Source: Salipaludibacillus daqingensis (GTDB taxonomy: Bacteria; Bacillota; Bacilli; Bacillales; Salisediminibacteriaceae). From it: a stretch of 64,000 nucleotides of DNA. The stretch is from assembly GCF_029891575.1 (NCBI RefSeq), contig NZ_JARZHF010000004.1, forward strand, positions 62,001-126,000. The letters are read 5' to 3'. Position numbers and translations under genes: made by a program. A model generated the notes under the pieces. That model did no database searches. It was not told where the DNA came from and saw nothing but the letters and a program-made list of their open reading frames with translations. Below are positions 55,786 through 64,000 of the stretch, piece by piece (within the stretch, counting starts at the first letter, position 1; each line of letters starts with the position of its first letter).

Positions 55786-56325
55786 ATCATTCCACCCTTC
55801 ACTCCAAAGTTCTTTTAACTCATTTGAAATAATTGGCGTATATTCAAAGATCATTTGAGCAAATGAGGAAGCTTGTAACGTCGCCTGAACAACATCTAAT
55901 TGGATGAGCGCTGCTAAATGCAAAAGTACCGTTAACATAACTAAGCCTTCTAAGAAACCTAAAATTCCACCTAACCATCCGTTTAAAAAGTGTAGGATCG
56001 GTAAGTGCGCCAAAAAATCAAATAATGAACCAATAATTTGCATAATAATTTTAGTTAAAAAGAATAAAGCGGCAAATGCAATTCCGTTATAATAAACTGC
56101 TTCTAAATTAAAGGAATCTACAAGTAAACTTAATCCAGATTCGGTTGATAGCTGTGGAAACGGAATCCACAATCTTATGTACTGTGCCACTTCTTGATAA
56201 TAAAGATACGCTACAGCAAATGCGACAAATAATCCTATCAAATGAACAACTTGAAGAATAAGTCCTCTACGAAATCCTACAAAAAAACTAACCATTAAAA
56301 TTAAAAATAATATCAAACTCAGCAT
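55783..56325 (-). CDS. yshB: CvpA-family membrane protein (YshB)
   Basis: A 180-residue protein with four hydrophobic segments (LSLILFLILMVSFFVGFRRG, LILQVVHLIGLFVAFAVAY, AFAALFFLTKIIMQIIGSL, LGFLEGLVMLTVLLHLAAL). The FRRG after helix 1 and the NGWLGGILGFLEGL motif fit the CvpA family, first seen in colicin V production and now linked to envelope stress. Its role in Bacillus is unknown. It follows zapA by five bases and is part of a zapA-cvpA operon. Confidence 0.88.
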   Translation of the reverse strand: MLSLILFLILMVSFFVGFRRGLILQVVHLIGLFVAFAVAYLYYQEVAQYIRLWIPFPQLSTESGLSLLVDSFNLEAVYYNGIAFAALFFLTKIIMQIIGSLFDFLAHLPILHFLNGWLGGILGFLEGLVMLTVLLHLAALIQLDVVQATLQASSFAQMIFEYTPIISNELKELWSEGWND

Positions 56326-56330
56326 CGTTT

Positions 56331-56582
56331 TTAGTCCTCATCTTTCTTTTCATCTTCTACTTTTTTTAACAACCTTAAATAATCATTTCCAATATTCACT
56401 GCAGTCAGCACCGCTAACTTTGTTGAATCTAGATACGGATTATAATCTTTTAATTCTTTCATTTTTTCATCTATCAGTTTTGCAATGGCTCTTACTTCAT
56501 CAGAGCTTTCTTTACCGATGATGGTATATTGTTGGTTATATATAGTTACGTTTGTTCGACGTTTTTCACGTTCTTCTTCCAC
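56331..56582 (-). CDS. zapA: Cell division protein ZapA
   Basis: ZapA bundles FtsZ filaments. The 83 residues match the short Bacillus form: TNVTIYNQQYTIIGKESSDE, AIAKLIDEKMKELKDYNPYL, DSTKLAVLTAVNIGNDYLRL, then an acidic coiled tail. Start GTG 56582 is chosen from RBS GGGGG seven bases upstream; a TTG at 56585 or ATG at 56603 in the same frame are alternatives. Position upstream of cvpA and divergent from rnhC matches B. subtilis. Confidence 0.9.
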   Translation of the reverse strand: MEEEREKRRTNVTIYNQQYTIIGKESSDEVRAIAKLIDEKMKELKDYNPYLDSTKLAVLTAVNIGNDYLRLLKKVEDEKKDED

Positions 56583-56808
56583 CAATAAACCCCCATTCGT
56601 CAAAGAAATGCTATTCTATATCATAACATGTCAATACTCCAATGAAAATATTATCTATTAATTACATGAAAAGCAATGAAAAAGACGTCGTTTTTCTCTA
56701 TAATTTGAAAAGAGTGATTATTTTTCTTGAAATAACAGGTAAGTATGATTGATAAGCATGATGTAGTAGAATGGAAGCTTCATATTATGAATAGAAAGGC
56801 GGTTGAAT

Positions 56809-57765
56809 ATGAGTTACGAAGTATTAAATGTTTCCAAAAACAAAGTCTCTGACTTAAAAAAACATTATCAGTCGGTTTTAAAACCTAACCCACCACAAGG
56901 AGCCTTGTTTGCTGCAAAAACAAAGGAATGTAGCATTACCGCCTATCAATCGGGGAAAGTTCTATTCCAAGGCAAAGGAGCCGAAGTAGAAGCAAGTAAA
57001 TGGAAACAATCAACAGGTGTTTCCAGTCATTCAAAAACAAAACAGAAATCTTCTTCTTCTCGAGCTTCCGTTGATAATCATACGTATTATCCCCCGAATC
57101 AAATAGAACAACAAATTATCTTAGGTAGTGATGAGACTGGTACTGGAGATTATTTTGGTCCAATGACGGTTGCTTGCGTTCATTTAACACGAGAGCAAAT
57201 GAACACGATCGACAGCTGGGGCGTGCGTGATTCAAAAACGATTAAAGACGAGACAATTCGCGCCCTTGCACCTAAACTTATACATGAATGTACATATAGT
57301 TTGCTTATTTTAAATAATAAAAAATACAATTCTCTTCAAGAGAAAGGTATGAATCAAGGACAAATGAAAGCAATTTTACACCATCAAGCCATTTCCAACG
57401 TCATGAAAAAATGTGACGAAGCCAATTTAAATTATGATGGTGTATTAATCGACCAGTTTGTCTCACCATCTGGATATTTTAAGTACCTTTCATCGCAAAA
57501 AAAAGCATGGAAATCAGAGAAGCCAATTTACTTTGCAACGAAAGCCGAAGGGATTCACCCTTCGGTGGCAGCAGCTTCTATTTTAGCAAGATATTCCTTC
57601 TTACAAGAGATGGACAAACTTGAATCAACGTTAGGTGTTCCAGTACCTAAAGGCGCCGGTCCAAACGTTGATAAAGCAGCCAAAGAATTAGTTAGAAAAA
57701 TGGGGCAAGACACCCTTTACAACGTAACGAAATGGCATTTTTCTAATACATCACGAGTGTTGTGA
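56809..57765 (+). CDS. rnhC: Ribonuclease HIII
   Basis: Degrades RNA in RNA-DNA hybrids. The 318 residues have an N-terminal TBP-like substrate-binding domain (1-85), a Ser/Lys-rich linker, and the RNase H fold with ILGSDETGTGDYFGPMTVAC (Asp108, Glu109), RDSKTIKDETIRAL, VLIDQFVSPSGYFKYL and AEGIHPSVAAASILARYSFL, all family hallmarks. ATG 56809 follows AAAGGCGG with six-base spacing; a TTG at 56803 in frame is too near. It is divergent from zapA. A tandem hairpin repeat array follows the stop. Confidence 0.96.
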   Translation: MSYEVLNVSKNKVSDLKKHYQSVLKPNPPQGALFAAKTKECSITAYQSGKVLFQGKGAEVEASKWKQSTGVSSHSKTKQKSSSSRASVDNHTYYPPNQIEQQIILGSDETGTGDYFGPMTVACVHLTREQMNTIDSWGVRDSKTIKDETIRALAPKLIHECTYSLLILNNKKYNSLQEKGMNQGQMKAILHHQAISNVMKKCDEANLNYDGVLIDQFVSPSGYFKYLSSQKKAWKSEKPIYFATKAEGIHPSVAAASILARYSFLQEMDKLESTLGVPVPKGAGPNVDKAAKELVRKMGQDTLYNVTKWHFSNTSRVL

Positions 57766-57830
57766 TCGAAAAATAATAAGTTAGTTAGGATGGTTGTTAG
57801 TTGTTCGTAAATGGCGGAAGATAAACGGAG

Positions 57831-58043
57831 CCACTAGTGACCATTGGGAGTCGAATGATGCCTTTTAGGGTCCACTAAACGAGGACACTAGTGACCATTG
57901 GAAGTCGAATGAAGACTTTTAGGGTCACTAAACGGGGCCACTAGTGACCATTGGGAGCCGAATGATGCCTTTTATGGTCACTAAACGAACCAACTAGTGA
58001 CCATTGGGAATCGAATGATGCCTTTTAGGGTTACTAGACGCCC
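57831..58043. repeat. Four tandem 53-bp repeats, each able to form a hairpin
   Basis: Copies start at 57831, 57885, 57938 and 57991 and share ACTAGTGACCATTGG then a GTCGAATGATGCCTTTTA-like core and GGTCACTAAACG. Spacing is 54 (one inserted C in copy 1), 53 and 53. In each unit AGTGACC near the start is complementary to GGTCACT near the end, so each forms a stem with a loop of about 27 bases. Copies differ at a few positions. A partial end (TAAACGGAG) precedes copy 1. The unit is not a CRISPR: no unique spacers. Confidence 0.92.
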
Positions 58044-58092
58044 GCCGTTTACCAAAACACAACCACATATCTCAAAAAACTATATAACTAAA

Positions 58093-58130
58093 AAAAACGC
58101 TGATGATCAAGTTATGACTATCAGCGTTTT
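58093..58130. terminator. Bidirectional terminator after rnhC and the Cys/His-rich gene
   Basis: AAAAACGCTGAT and ATCAGCGTTTT pair across an imperfect middle (GATCAAGTTATGACT), with A/T runs on both sides. It overlaps the stop of the minus-strand gene. Confidence 0.75.
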
Positions 58131-58575
58131 AGTTATTTTTCTTCATTAATAATTTAGAAGTGAAATTCTCATATAAGACTTCCTCCCAAACATCCTTTTT
58201 GGTTTCAATAATTAACGTCAATGGGAAGTTTTTATTCATAAGAGTTGGCAGTTCATTTCTAATTCTATTTTGAAAGTCCGAGTTCTTAATCATCGAAGTC
58301 ATTACTTCTTCATGATGATGACAAAGAACGCTACAAGCAATTTTTTCTTCCACACAATAAGGGCAGACTGACATGCTTAATAGTGAGGATAAGTCATGGG
58401 TAATAAATGAATTTGCTATCCACATGTTCCTTCTAGCAGCATAAACGATATCTGTAGCGAAATGCATCTCATGTTGATCCGCAGTAAAAATAACATTCCA
58501 AGCAAATGGTCTTTCTTCTTTCAATTTAATAATTGAAGTTACTTCATGCATGACTAGACTACACTTCCTTTCCAA
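58129..58575 (-). CDS. Hypothetical Cys/His-rich protein
   Basis: A 148-residue soluble protein that I do not recognise. A central cluster, SVCPYCVEEKIACSVLCHHH, has four cysteines and three histidines and looks like a metal-binding site. The start of choice is TTG 58575, five bases after AAAAAGGAG; ATG 58554 (MHEVTSIIKLKEERPFAW) or ATG 58599 (no RBS) are alternatives. It is downstream of pheT but behind pheT's terminator. No operon partner suggests a role. Confidence 0.6.
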   Translation of the reverse strand: MERKCSLVMHEVTSIIKLKEERPFAWNVIFTADQHEMHFATDIVYAARRNMWIANSFITHDLSSLLSMSVCPYCVEEKIACSVLCHHHEEVMTSMIKNSDFQNRIRNELPTLMNKNFPLTLIIETKKDVWEEVLYENFTSKLLMKKNN

Positions 58576-58635
58576 CTTTACTCCTTTTTCTATTATCATC
58601 TAATGGAAAAAGAAATTCAATGATTTGTACGAAAG

Positions 58636-58678
58636 AAAAAGCTCTGTGTCTCCTTTAAAAGAAGTACACAGAGCTTTA
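58636..58678 (-). terminator. Terminator of pheST
   Basis: AAAGCTCTGTGT pairs with ACACAGAGCTTT around an AT-rich loop with a minor inner pairing; TTTTTC follows on the minus strand. Confidence 0.8.
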
Positions 58679-58680
58679 AA

Positions 58681-61095
58681 TTAGGAACGAAGAACCGCTC
58701 CTGCTTTTTCTTCTAGACCTTTAAGAACTTTTTCATGAACTAATGTCACTTCTTCTTCTGTTAACGTCTTTTCTGGATCAAGGTAACGTAAAGAGAAAGC
58801 GAGTGATTTCTTACCTGGGGCAAGATTTTCCCCTTCATATAAATCAAATACAGCTACTTTTGTTAACAATGTTCCACCATACTCACTAATAATGGATGAT
58901 AGCTCTTCCGCTTCCACATGTTGATCCACAACGAGAGCGATATCTCTATCCATTGCTGGGTATTTAGGAATAGCTTGGTAACGGAGATTTTTTGTAGATA
59001 AAGCCATTAACTCCTGTAAGTTTAGTTCAAATACATATGTTGCAGACAACGACCATTCCTTTGCAACTGTTGGATGAAGTTGTCCTAGAAAACCTACATG
59101 TTTCCCGTCAATTTCTAGAGAGGCCGTTCTCCCAGGGTGTAACCCTGGAGCTTCTGTTGAAACGTAACGAACATCTCCTGTCACATCTAGCTCTTCTAAT
59201 ATTCCTGAGACGATGCCCTTCACTACATAAAAATCAACCGGTTTCTTTTCGCCCTGCCAGCTATGTTCATGCCATAGACCCATGAGAGCACCTGAGAGAT
59301 ACGTTTTTTCGTCTGGCTGAACTGTAACTTGTTCTTCGTCTGTATGGAATACTGAGCCCATCTCATACAACTGAACACTGTATGAATTTCGGTTTTTATT
59401 GTAGCTTAGTGCATCAAGTAAGTGTGGAATCAAAGTCGTTCGTAACGTACTTCTTTCCTCACTCATTGGTAAAGCTACTTTCACTCTGTTAGCAAACTCT
59501 TCTCTGAAAAAAGCTTCTTTTTCGGCTGTTGTTAATGAATAGCTAACTGCTTCATGAAGACCAGCACCTTCTAAGAAACGACGAATTTTTCGTTTTCTCC
59601 ATTGAGAAGATGTCAACCCACCTGGTGTTGTTGGCGTATTTGGTAAAGTTGTTGGAATGTTATCATAACCGTATAACCTCGCCACCTCTTCGACGATATC
59701 AGCCTCAATAGAAATATCTTGTCGTCTAGTTGGAACCGAAATCGTAAACATCTCATTTTTATTTTCAAATGGGAATTGAAGTTGTCCAAAAATCTTTTCC
59801 ACTTGTTCTACTTCTAAATTTGTACCTAACGTTTGATTTATTCGACCTAAGCTAATGGAAACCTGCCGTGGTTCACGATTTAATTCATCGAATTCAATTG
59901 GCCCTGCCAAAATTTCTCCTCCAGCAAGTTGCTGAATCAATGATGCAGCCCTTGCACCCGCTTCCGCAACACGATTTGGATCTACACCTTTTTCGAATCG
60001 AATACTTGAATCACTTCGAAGTCCTAAATCACGTGATGCTTTTCTCACTGGTGCAGGACTAAAGTAAGCCGCTTCTAACAAAAGATTAACAGTGTCTTCT
60101 TCCACTTCAGATGTAGCGCCTCCCATCACACCGGCAAGGGCAACAGGTACTTCTCCGTTAGTGATGACTAAATGTTCACCAGAAAGAGTTCGTTCAGATT
60201 CATCTAATGTAACAATCGTTTCTCCTTCTGTGGCACGACGGACTAAAACTTCGTTTGATCCGAAACGATCAAGGTCAAATGCATGAAGAGGTTGACCATA
60301 TTCTAGTAATACATAATTTGTAACATCAACAACATTATTAATTGGTCTCACACCGGAAGCCATTAAATACGTTTGTAACCATAATGGAGACTCCGCTATT
60401 TTCACTCCCTTAATAATCGTTGCTCCATAATATGGGTTGTCTCCTGATGCCTCCACTTTCACAGACACCCCTGCATTCTCATCCTTTGGAACGACTGCTG
60501 GTTCAGGAACTTTCACATCACGATCAAGGATCGCCGCTACTTCGTAGGCAACCCCTAACATGCTTAAACAGTCTGCTCTATTTGGAGTTAAATCCAACTC
60601 CAACACCGTATCGTCTAATCCTAAAGGTGCCAGAGCATCTTCACCAACTGTCATTTCTTGTGGAAATACAAAAATTCCTTCACTGTACTTTTTAGGTACA
60701 GTTTTTCCTTCTAAACCTAATTCTTGTAACGAACAAATCATACCTTCAGATTTTTCTCCACGAAGTTTTGCTCGTTTAATTTTCATTCCACTTGGAAGTC
60801 GTGCTCCCACTTTTGCAACTGGTACAAACTGGCCTTCGCCAACATTTTTTGCTCCACATACAATTTGAACCGGTTCCTCATCACCAACATCAACTTGGCA
60901 AATGTTTAATTTATCTGCTTCTGGATGTTTCACACAAGTCAAAACTTTTCCAACAACGAGTTTCGTTATCCCTTCATTAAGAGCTGTAACAGCATCTACT
61001 TCCACACCGCTACGAGTAAGTTTCTCTGCAATTTGTTCTGCTGCTAAATCATCAATATCAATATATTCTTTTAGCCATTTATATGAAATTAACAT
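58681..61095 (-). CDS. pheT: Phenylalanyl-tRNA synthetase beta subunit
   Basis: The large subunit of the alpha2beta2 synthetase, with editing and tRNA-binding roles. The 804 residues include the EMAP-like tRNA-binding domain (about 40-150, HPEADKLNICQVDVGDEEPV, QIVCGAKNV), the B3/B4 editing domain (NNVVDVTNYVLLEYGQPLHA, FDLDRFG), B5 (ISVPTRRQDISIEADIVEEV), the catalytic-like core, and the C-terminal FDX-ACB domain (KYPAMDRDIALVVDQHVEAE). RBS GGAGGAGAAGAT precedes the ATG. It follows pheS by 47 bases under the T-box. Confidence 0.97.
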   Translation of the reverse strand: MLISYKWLKEYIDIDDLAAEQIAEKLTRSGVEVDAVTALNEGITKLVVGKVLTCVKHPEADKLNICQVDVGDEEPVQIVCGAKNVGEGQFVPVAKVGARLPSGMKIKRAKLRGEKSEGMICSLQELGLEGKTVPKKYSEGIFVFPQEMTVGEDALAPLGLDDTVLELDLTPNRADCLSMLGVAYEVAAILDRDVKVPEPAVVPKDENAGVSVKVEASGDNPYYGATIIKGVKIAESPLWLQTYLMASGVRPINNVVDVTNYVLLEYGQPLHAFDLDRFGSNEVLVRRATEGETIVTLDESERTLSGEHLVITNGEVPVALAGVMGGATSEVEEDTVNLLLEAAYFSPAPVRKASRDLGLRSDSSIRFEKGVDPNRVAEAGARAASLIQQLAGGEILAGPIEFDELNREPRQVSISLGRINQTLGTNLEVEQVEKIFGQLQFPFENKNEMFTISVPTRRQDISIEADIVEEVARLYGYDNIPTTLPNTPTTPGGLTSSQWRKRKIRRFLEGAGLHEAVSYSLTTAEKEAFFREEFANRVKVALPMSEERSTLRTTLIPHLLDALSYNKNRNSYSVQLYEMGSVFHTDEEQVTVQPDEKTYLSGALMGLWHEHSWQGEKKPVDFYVVKGIVSGILEELDVTGDVRYVSTEAPGLHPGRTASLEIDGKHVGFLGQLHPTVAKEWSLSATYVFELNLQELMALSTKNLRYQAIPKYPAMDRDIALVVDQHVEAEELSSIISEYGGTLLTKVAVFDLYEGENLAPGKKSLAFSLRYLDPEKTLTEEEVTLVHEKVLKGLEEKAGAVLRS

Positions 61096-61142
61096 ATCTT
61101 CTCCTCCTTATATTCCCTTGAATCCTAAGTTCGAATTTACAT

Positions 61143-62177
61143 TTACACCCTTGTAAATTGAGATAAAAAGCGTGTGTCATTTGTGTAAAAATGACGAATA
61201 TCATCAATACCATACTTTAGCATCGCGAATCTTTCTACACCCATTCCAAATGCAAAACCAGAATATTTTTCAGGATCAAATCCGCCCATACGTAAAACAT
61301 TAGGGTGAACCATCCCTGCTCCTAATACTTCGATCCACCCAGACTGTTTACACGTTCGACAGCCTTTTCCATTACACATTGCACAAGAAATATCCAACTC
61401 AGCAGAAGGTTCGGTAAACGGGAAAAAGCTCGGTCGAAGCCGAATCTCTCTTTCTTCACCAAAGTATTTTTTTACAAAGGTTGCAAAAATGCCTTTCAAA
61501 TCACTCATTCGTATTCCTTCATCTACGACTAACCCTTCAATTTGCATAAATTGGTGAGAGTGCGTCGCATCGTCCTCATCGCGGCGATACACTTTCCCTG
61601 GACATATAATTTTAACCGGACCTTGGCCTTTGTGTTTCTCCATTGTTCTTGTTTGTACCGGTGAAGTTTGAGTACGTAACAATAAGTCTGTTGTGACAAA
61701 AAATGTATCTTGCATATCACGAGCAGGGTGATGCTTAGGTAAGTTTAGTGATTCAAAGTTGTAGTAGTCCGTTTCCACCTCTGGTCCTTCAGCTACGTTG
61801 AAGCCCATCCCAATAAAAACGTCTTCAATCGTTTCCACTACAGAAGTCAAAGGATGGCGTCCACCTTTGGTAATCGGACGTCCTGGTAAAGTCACATCGA
61901 TGCTTTCTTTCTTCAATTTCTCACGTAAAGCTGCTTCTTCAAATGTTTGTTCCTTTTCTTCAATATAACTCGTAACCGATTCGCGCACTTCATTCGCTTT
62001 TTGTCCTACCTTTGGTCTTTCTTCGGCAGATAATTTCCCCATCCCTTTCATCACTTCTGTGATCGGGCCTTTCTTACCTAAATATGCGATTCTTACGTCT
62101 TTTAAATCTTGTAAATTTGATGCGTCTGCCACTTTTTTCATCGCTTCGTCATGAAGTTCTTGTAAACGATCTAACAT
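61143..62177 (-). CDS. pheS: Phenylalanyl-tRNA synthetase alpha subunit
   Basis: The catalytic subunit charging tRNA-Phe. The 344 residues start with a coiled-coil tRNA-binding arm, then class II motifs: motif 1 region [46 protein letters not shown], motif 2 [20 protein letters not shown] with [13 protein letters not shown], and motif 3 [20 protein letters not shown]. It also has a [12 protein letters not shown] zinc-like cysteine cluster seen in some Bacillus PheS. It is the first gene after the T-box leader. Confidence 0.97.
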   Translation of the reverse strand: MLDRLQELHDEAMKKVADASNLQDLKDVRIAYLGKKGPITEVMKGMGKLSAEERPKVGQKANEVRESVTSYIEEKEQTFEEAALREKLKKESIDVTLPGRPITKGGRHPLTSVVETIEDVFIGMGFNVAEGPEVETDYYNFESLNLPKHHPARDMQDTFFVTTDLLLRTQTSPVQTRTMEKHKGQGPVKIICPGKVYRRDEDDATHSHQFMQIEGLVVDEGIRMSDLKGIFATFVKKYFGEEREIRLRPSFFPFTEPSAELDISCAMCNGKGCRTCKQSGWIEVLGAGMVHPNVLRMGGFDPEKYSGFAFGMGVERFAMLKYGIDDIRHFYTNDTRFLSQFTRV

Positions 62178-62323
62178 GGATGTTCCTCCTTTTTATTGAC
62201 TTTCCTGGCTTTCTGGGTGCTTAATCTTACACGAACAATTTGTCCAACCAATCCATTCTACTAAGCTTTCGTATCATGAATAAAATATAATACAGCATTA
62301 CCTGAAGAGCAGATAAAATAACA

Positions 62324-62580
62324 CAAAAAGAGCCTTCTCCCTAGAAAGGGACGAAGACTCGCGGTACCACCCTTGTTAATACGACAAATTTGCCATATTC
62401 ACTCAATGAAGAAGATAACGGTCTTCTAGCCGGATCATCTTTACAGGACTTCCCCTGTTTATACGATGTCAACTCCAGAGTGAATTCAGCTGGGTCCCTC
62501 ATAGAAATGCTTTCAGTCAAGGCATTTCCTCCCTAAATGGAAACTTGTCAGCTTACTACTTTCCTTCTTCGTCTTTGTAA
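62324..62580 (-). promoter_or_regulatory. T-box leader controlling pheST
   Basis: On the minus strand the T-box core AAGGGTGGTACCGCG (62360-62374) is followed by a terminator, GAGTCTTCGTCCCT / AGGGAGAAGGCTC with TTTTTG (62324-62360). About 200 bases upstream form a Stem I-like region starting near 62576 (GACGAAGAAGG...AGTAGT). The likely specifier is TTC (Phe), complement of 62482-62484, in GCTGAATTCACTCTGG. Uncharged tRNA-Phe should stabilise the antiterminator and turn on pheST. Confidence 0.93.
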
Positions 62581-62718
62581 ATCCTAATTGTTTATTTCTG
62601 TTGAATATTATATAAGTTTTACTGCAATTTCGCAAATCGTTTTTTAAATTATCTTTCCTAAGTCATAACATCTTTGATTTTTAAGAAGGTCATTTCTTAT
62701 ATTAATCCGTATTTATTA

Positions 62719-63474
62719 TTAACATCCCCTAAGATGGTAAAGAAGTATCCCTGTAGCAATGCCTACGTTCAAAGATTCTGCCTCCCCAAAAATTGGAATG
62801 TACAAGTTTTGATCTGTCATTTTTAACAAGGCCTCACTCACTCCGTTCCCTTCGTTTCCAACAATGAGAGCAAAGTGATCTTGTGGTTCGATAGCAGTAT
62901 ACGAGCTTCCTTGGAGTGACGTACCAAATACAGGCACATTATTTTCTTTACATAATTCAATAGCTTCATCTAAATTCATTTTTTGGATTGGTAAGTGAAA
63001 AAGCGAACCTTGTGTAGAGCGAATGACTTTTCCATTATAAGGATCTGCCGTTCCATCGCCTAATACAACACCGGCCATTCCTGCCGCATCTGCCGTTCGA
63101 ATCATTGAACCTAAGTTTCCTGGGTCTTGGACACCGTCAACAAATAAATATCTTCCTGCCTCCAAAGGTAAATTGATGTTCTCTGGCTTTTCGCATATAG
63201 CTGCCATTCCTTGAGGTGTTTCTGTTTCTGATAATTCCTTCATAACGCGTTCGGTGACGTATACGATCGTCAGTTCTTTTACATTCCACTCATTTGGAAT
63301 TTCTCGTCCTTCTTCAAGAATCAAGTCTTTTATAGTTAAGTCGGACTTCAAAGCTTCTTCGATTAAATGCATTCCCTCTATAAAGAAAAGACCTGATTTA
63401 TCACGCTCTCTTTTTAGTTGTAGTTTTTTCCATGCTTTAATTTTGGCATTTTGTATTGATTCAATTGGTTCCAT
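62719..63474 (-). CDS. ysgA: SpoU/TrmH-family RNA methyltransferase (YsgA)
   Basis: A 251-residue SPOUT-type methyltransferase, 2'-O-ribose class. An N-terminal substrate-binding domain ([34 protein letters not shown]) is followed by the SpoU knot with [35 protein letters not shown] and [14 protein letters not shown]. The target RNA position is unknown from sequence; B. subtilis YsgA is annotated as an rRNA methyltransferase. It is upstream of pheS on the same strand, but the T-box promoter separates them, and it is divergent from sspI. Confidence 0.92.
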   Translation of the reverse strand: MEPIESIQNAKIKAWKKLQLKRERDKSGLFFIEGMHLIEEALKSDLTIKDLILEEGREIPNEWNVKELTIVYVTERVMKELSETETPQGMAAICEKPENINLPLEAGRYLFVDGVQDPGNLGSMIRTADAAGMAGVVLGDGTADPYNGKVIRSTQGSLFHLPIQKMNLDEAIELCKENNVPVFGTSLQGSSYTAIEPQDHFALIVGNEGNGVSEALLKMTDQNLYIPIFGEAESLNVGIATGILLYHLRGC

Positions 63475-63669
63475 CCTAACTCCCTTCCGTTCTCAAAACA
63501 TCTATTCGTTACAATTAATTATACATCTGATAAACAATATTCTCTATCACTTTACATATTTCTGTATAGTTTCATCCATACTATAACAGATTTACAAAAT
63601 AAACGATTCCATATATACCTTTTCTCTAACACCATAATTAAATATATACAAGAAAGGTGGATGAATGAC

Positions 63670-63879
63670 ATGAGCGGTTTTAATTTACGCGGTGCTATTT
63701 TAGAAAACGTTTCAGGAAGCAGCCAAGATGATGTAGAAGCAACCATTGTCGACGCTCTTCAAAGTGGAGAAGAGAAAATGCTCCCTGGATTAGGCGTATT
63801 AATGGAGATTTATTGGAAAGAGGCAAGTGAAGCTGAAAAAAAGGAAATGACCGAACGTATTTCCAGTGCTCTCCAATAA
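63670..63879 (+). CDS. sspI: Small acid-soluble spore protein I
   Basis: A minor SASP made in the forespore. The 69 residues read [57 protein letters not shown], which matches SspI strongly. ATG 63670 is chosen because RBS AAAGGTGG ends nine bases before it and directly abuts the alternative ATG at 63661. In B. subtilis it is transcribed by SigG; I could not define a convincing SigG promoter. It lies beside ysgA as in B. subtilis. Confidence 0.95.
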   Translation: MSGFNLRGAILENVSGSSQDDVEATIVDALQSGEEKMLPGLGVLMEIYWKEASEAEKKEMTERISSALQ

Positions 63880-63885
63880 ATATAT

Positions 63886-63919
63886 CGGAGCTTGAGTTTC
63901 ATTCAAGCTCCTTTTTTGA
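63886..63919 (+). terminator. Terminator of sspI
   Basis: GGAGCTTGA pairs with TCAAGCTCC around GTTTCAT-like loop bases and is followed by TTTTTTG, seven bases past the stop. Confidence 0.85.
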
Positions 63920-64000
63920 TTATGATAATAAGGGGAATAGACCACCAATGACTCCTTTAAATTTCCCTTTTATTTAAGTTATCCATTACCCTAATCTTCG

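Noticed and set aside
57831-58043. Possible CRISPR array
   Set aside because: The four copies are contiguous 53-bp units without unique spacers, and no cas genes are present.

Overview
This window is a low-GC Firmicutes chromosome segment, almost certainly from a spore-forming Bacillaceae. The evidence is gene content and order: hemA-hemX-hemC-hemD-hemB-hemL, engB (ysxC), lonA, lonB, clpX, tig, a ysoA-like TPR gene, tRNAs, ysnB, rdgB, rph, gerM, racE, gerE, sdhCAB, yslB, lysC, uvrC, trxA, etfAB, fadB, fadR, lcfA, yshE, mutS2, polX, cvpA, zapA, rnhC, pheST, ysgA and sspI follow the Bacillus subtilis order from memory. gerM, gerE, lonB and sspI are sporulation or spore genes. Many proteins are rich in Asp/Glu (trigger factor, GerM, the first protein), which hints at a halotolerant or alkaliphilic lineage; that is inference only.

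Layout. 1-1.5 kb: an unrecognised membrane-anchored acidic protein, cut by the window edge, where spoVID/ysxE would sit in B. subtilis. 1.5-8 kb: haem biosynthesis operon on the minus strand. 8.2-18.7 kb: YsxD-like membrane protein, then EngB, two Lon proteases, ClpX, trigger factor and a TPR protein; the leu/ilv operon found here in B. subtilis is absent. 18.9-19.5 kb: tRNA-Gly and tRNA-Arg, with a 126-bp direct duplication carrying a truncated second tRNA-Gly. 19.5-24.4 kb: phosphodiesterase, dITP/XTP pyrophosphatase, RNase PH, GerM, glutamate racemase, MarR regulator. 24.5-27.7 kb: ptsI, ptsH and the antiterminator gene glcT, with a GlcT-type RNA antiterminator/terminator between glcT and ptsH although ptsG is missing. 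27.8-31.8 kb: gerE, a thioesterase with a FadR-like operator, and succinate dehydrogenase. 32-37.8 kb: Ktr-type K+ channel subunit, YslB, and a MarR/MMPL exporter pair with a palindromic operator. 37.8-42 kb: lysC with an internal start for the small subunit, uvrC, trxA. 42.2-50.7 kb: fatty acid beta-oxidation genes (etfAB, fadB, fadR, two tandem acyl-CoA ligases), interrupted by an eroded cbb3-type cytochrome oxidase remnant and a stress-protein-like gene. 51-57.8 kb: a 27-residue membrane peptide, YshE, MutS2, PolX, CvpA, ZapA, RNase HIII. 57.8-58.05 kb: four tandem 53-bp hairpin repeats. 58.1-63.9 kb: an unknown Cys/His-rich protein, pheST behind a T-box leader, an rRNA methyltransferase-like gene and sspI.

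Most of the window is conserved housekeeping DNA. The unusual signals are small: the tRNA-Gly partial duplication, the hairpin minisatellite after rnhC, the ccoN/ccoO fossil that separates the lcfA genes from fadR, the GlcT leader in front of ptsHI, and FadR boxes at both fadR and the thioesterase gene. I found no CRISPR array, prophage, intact insertion sequence or defence island.
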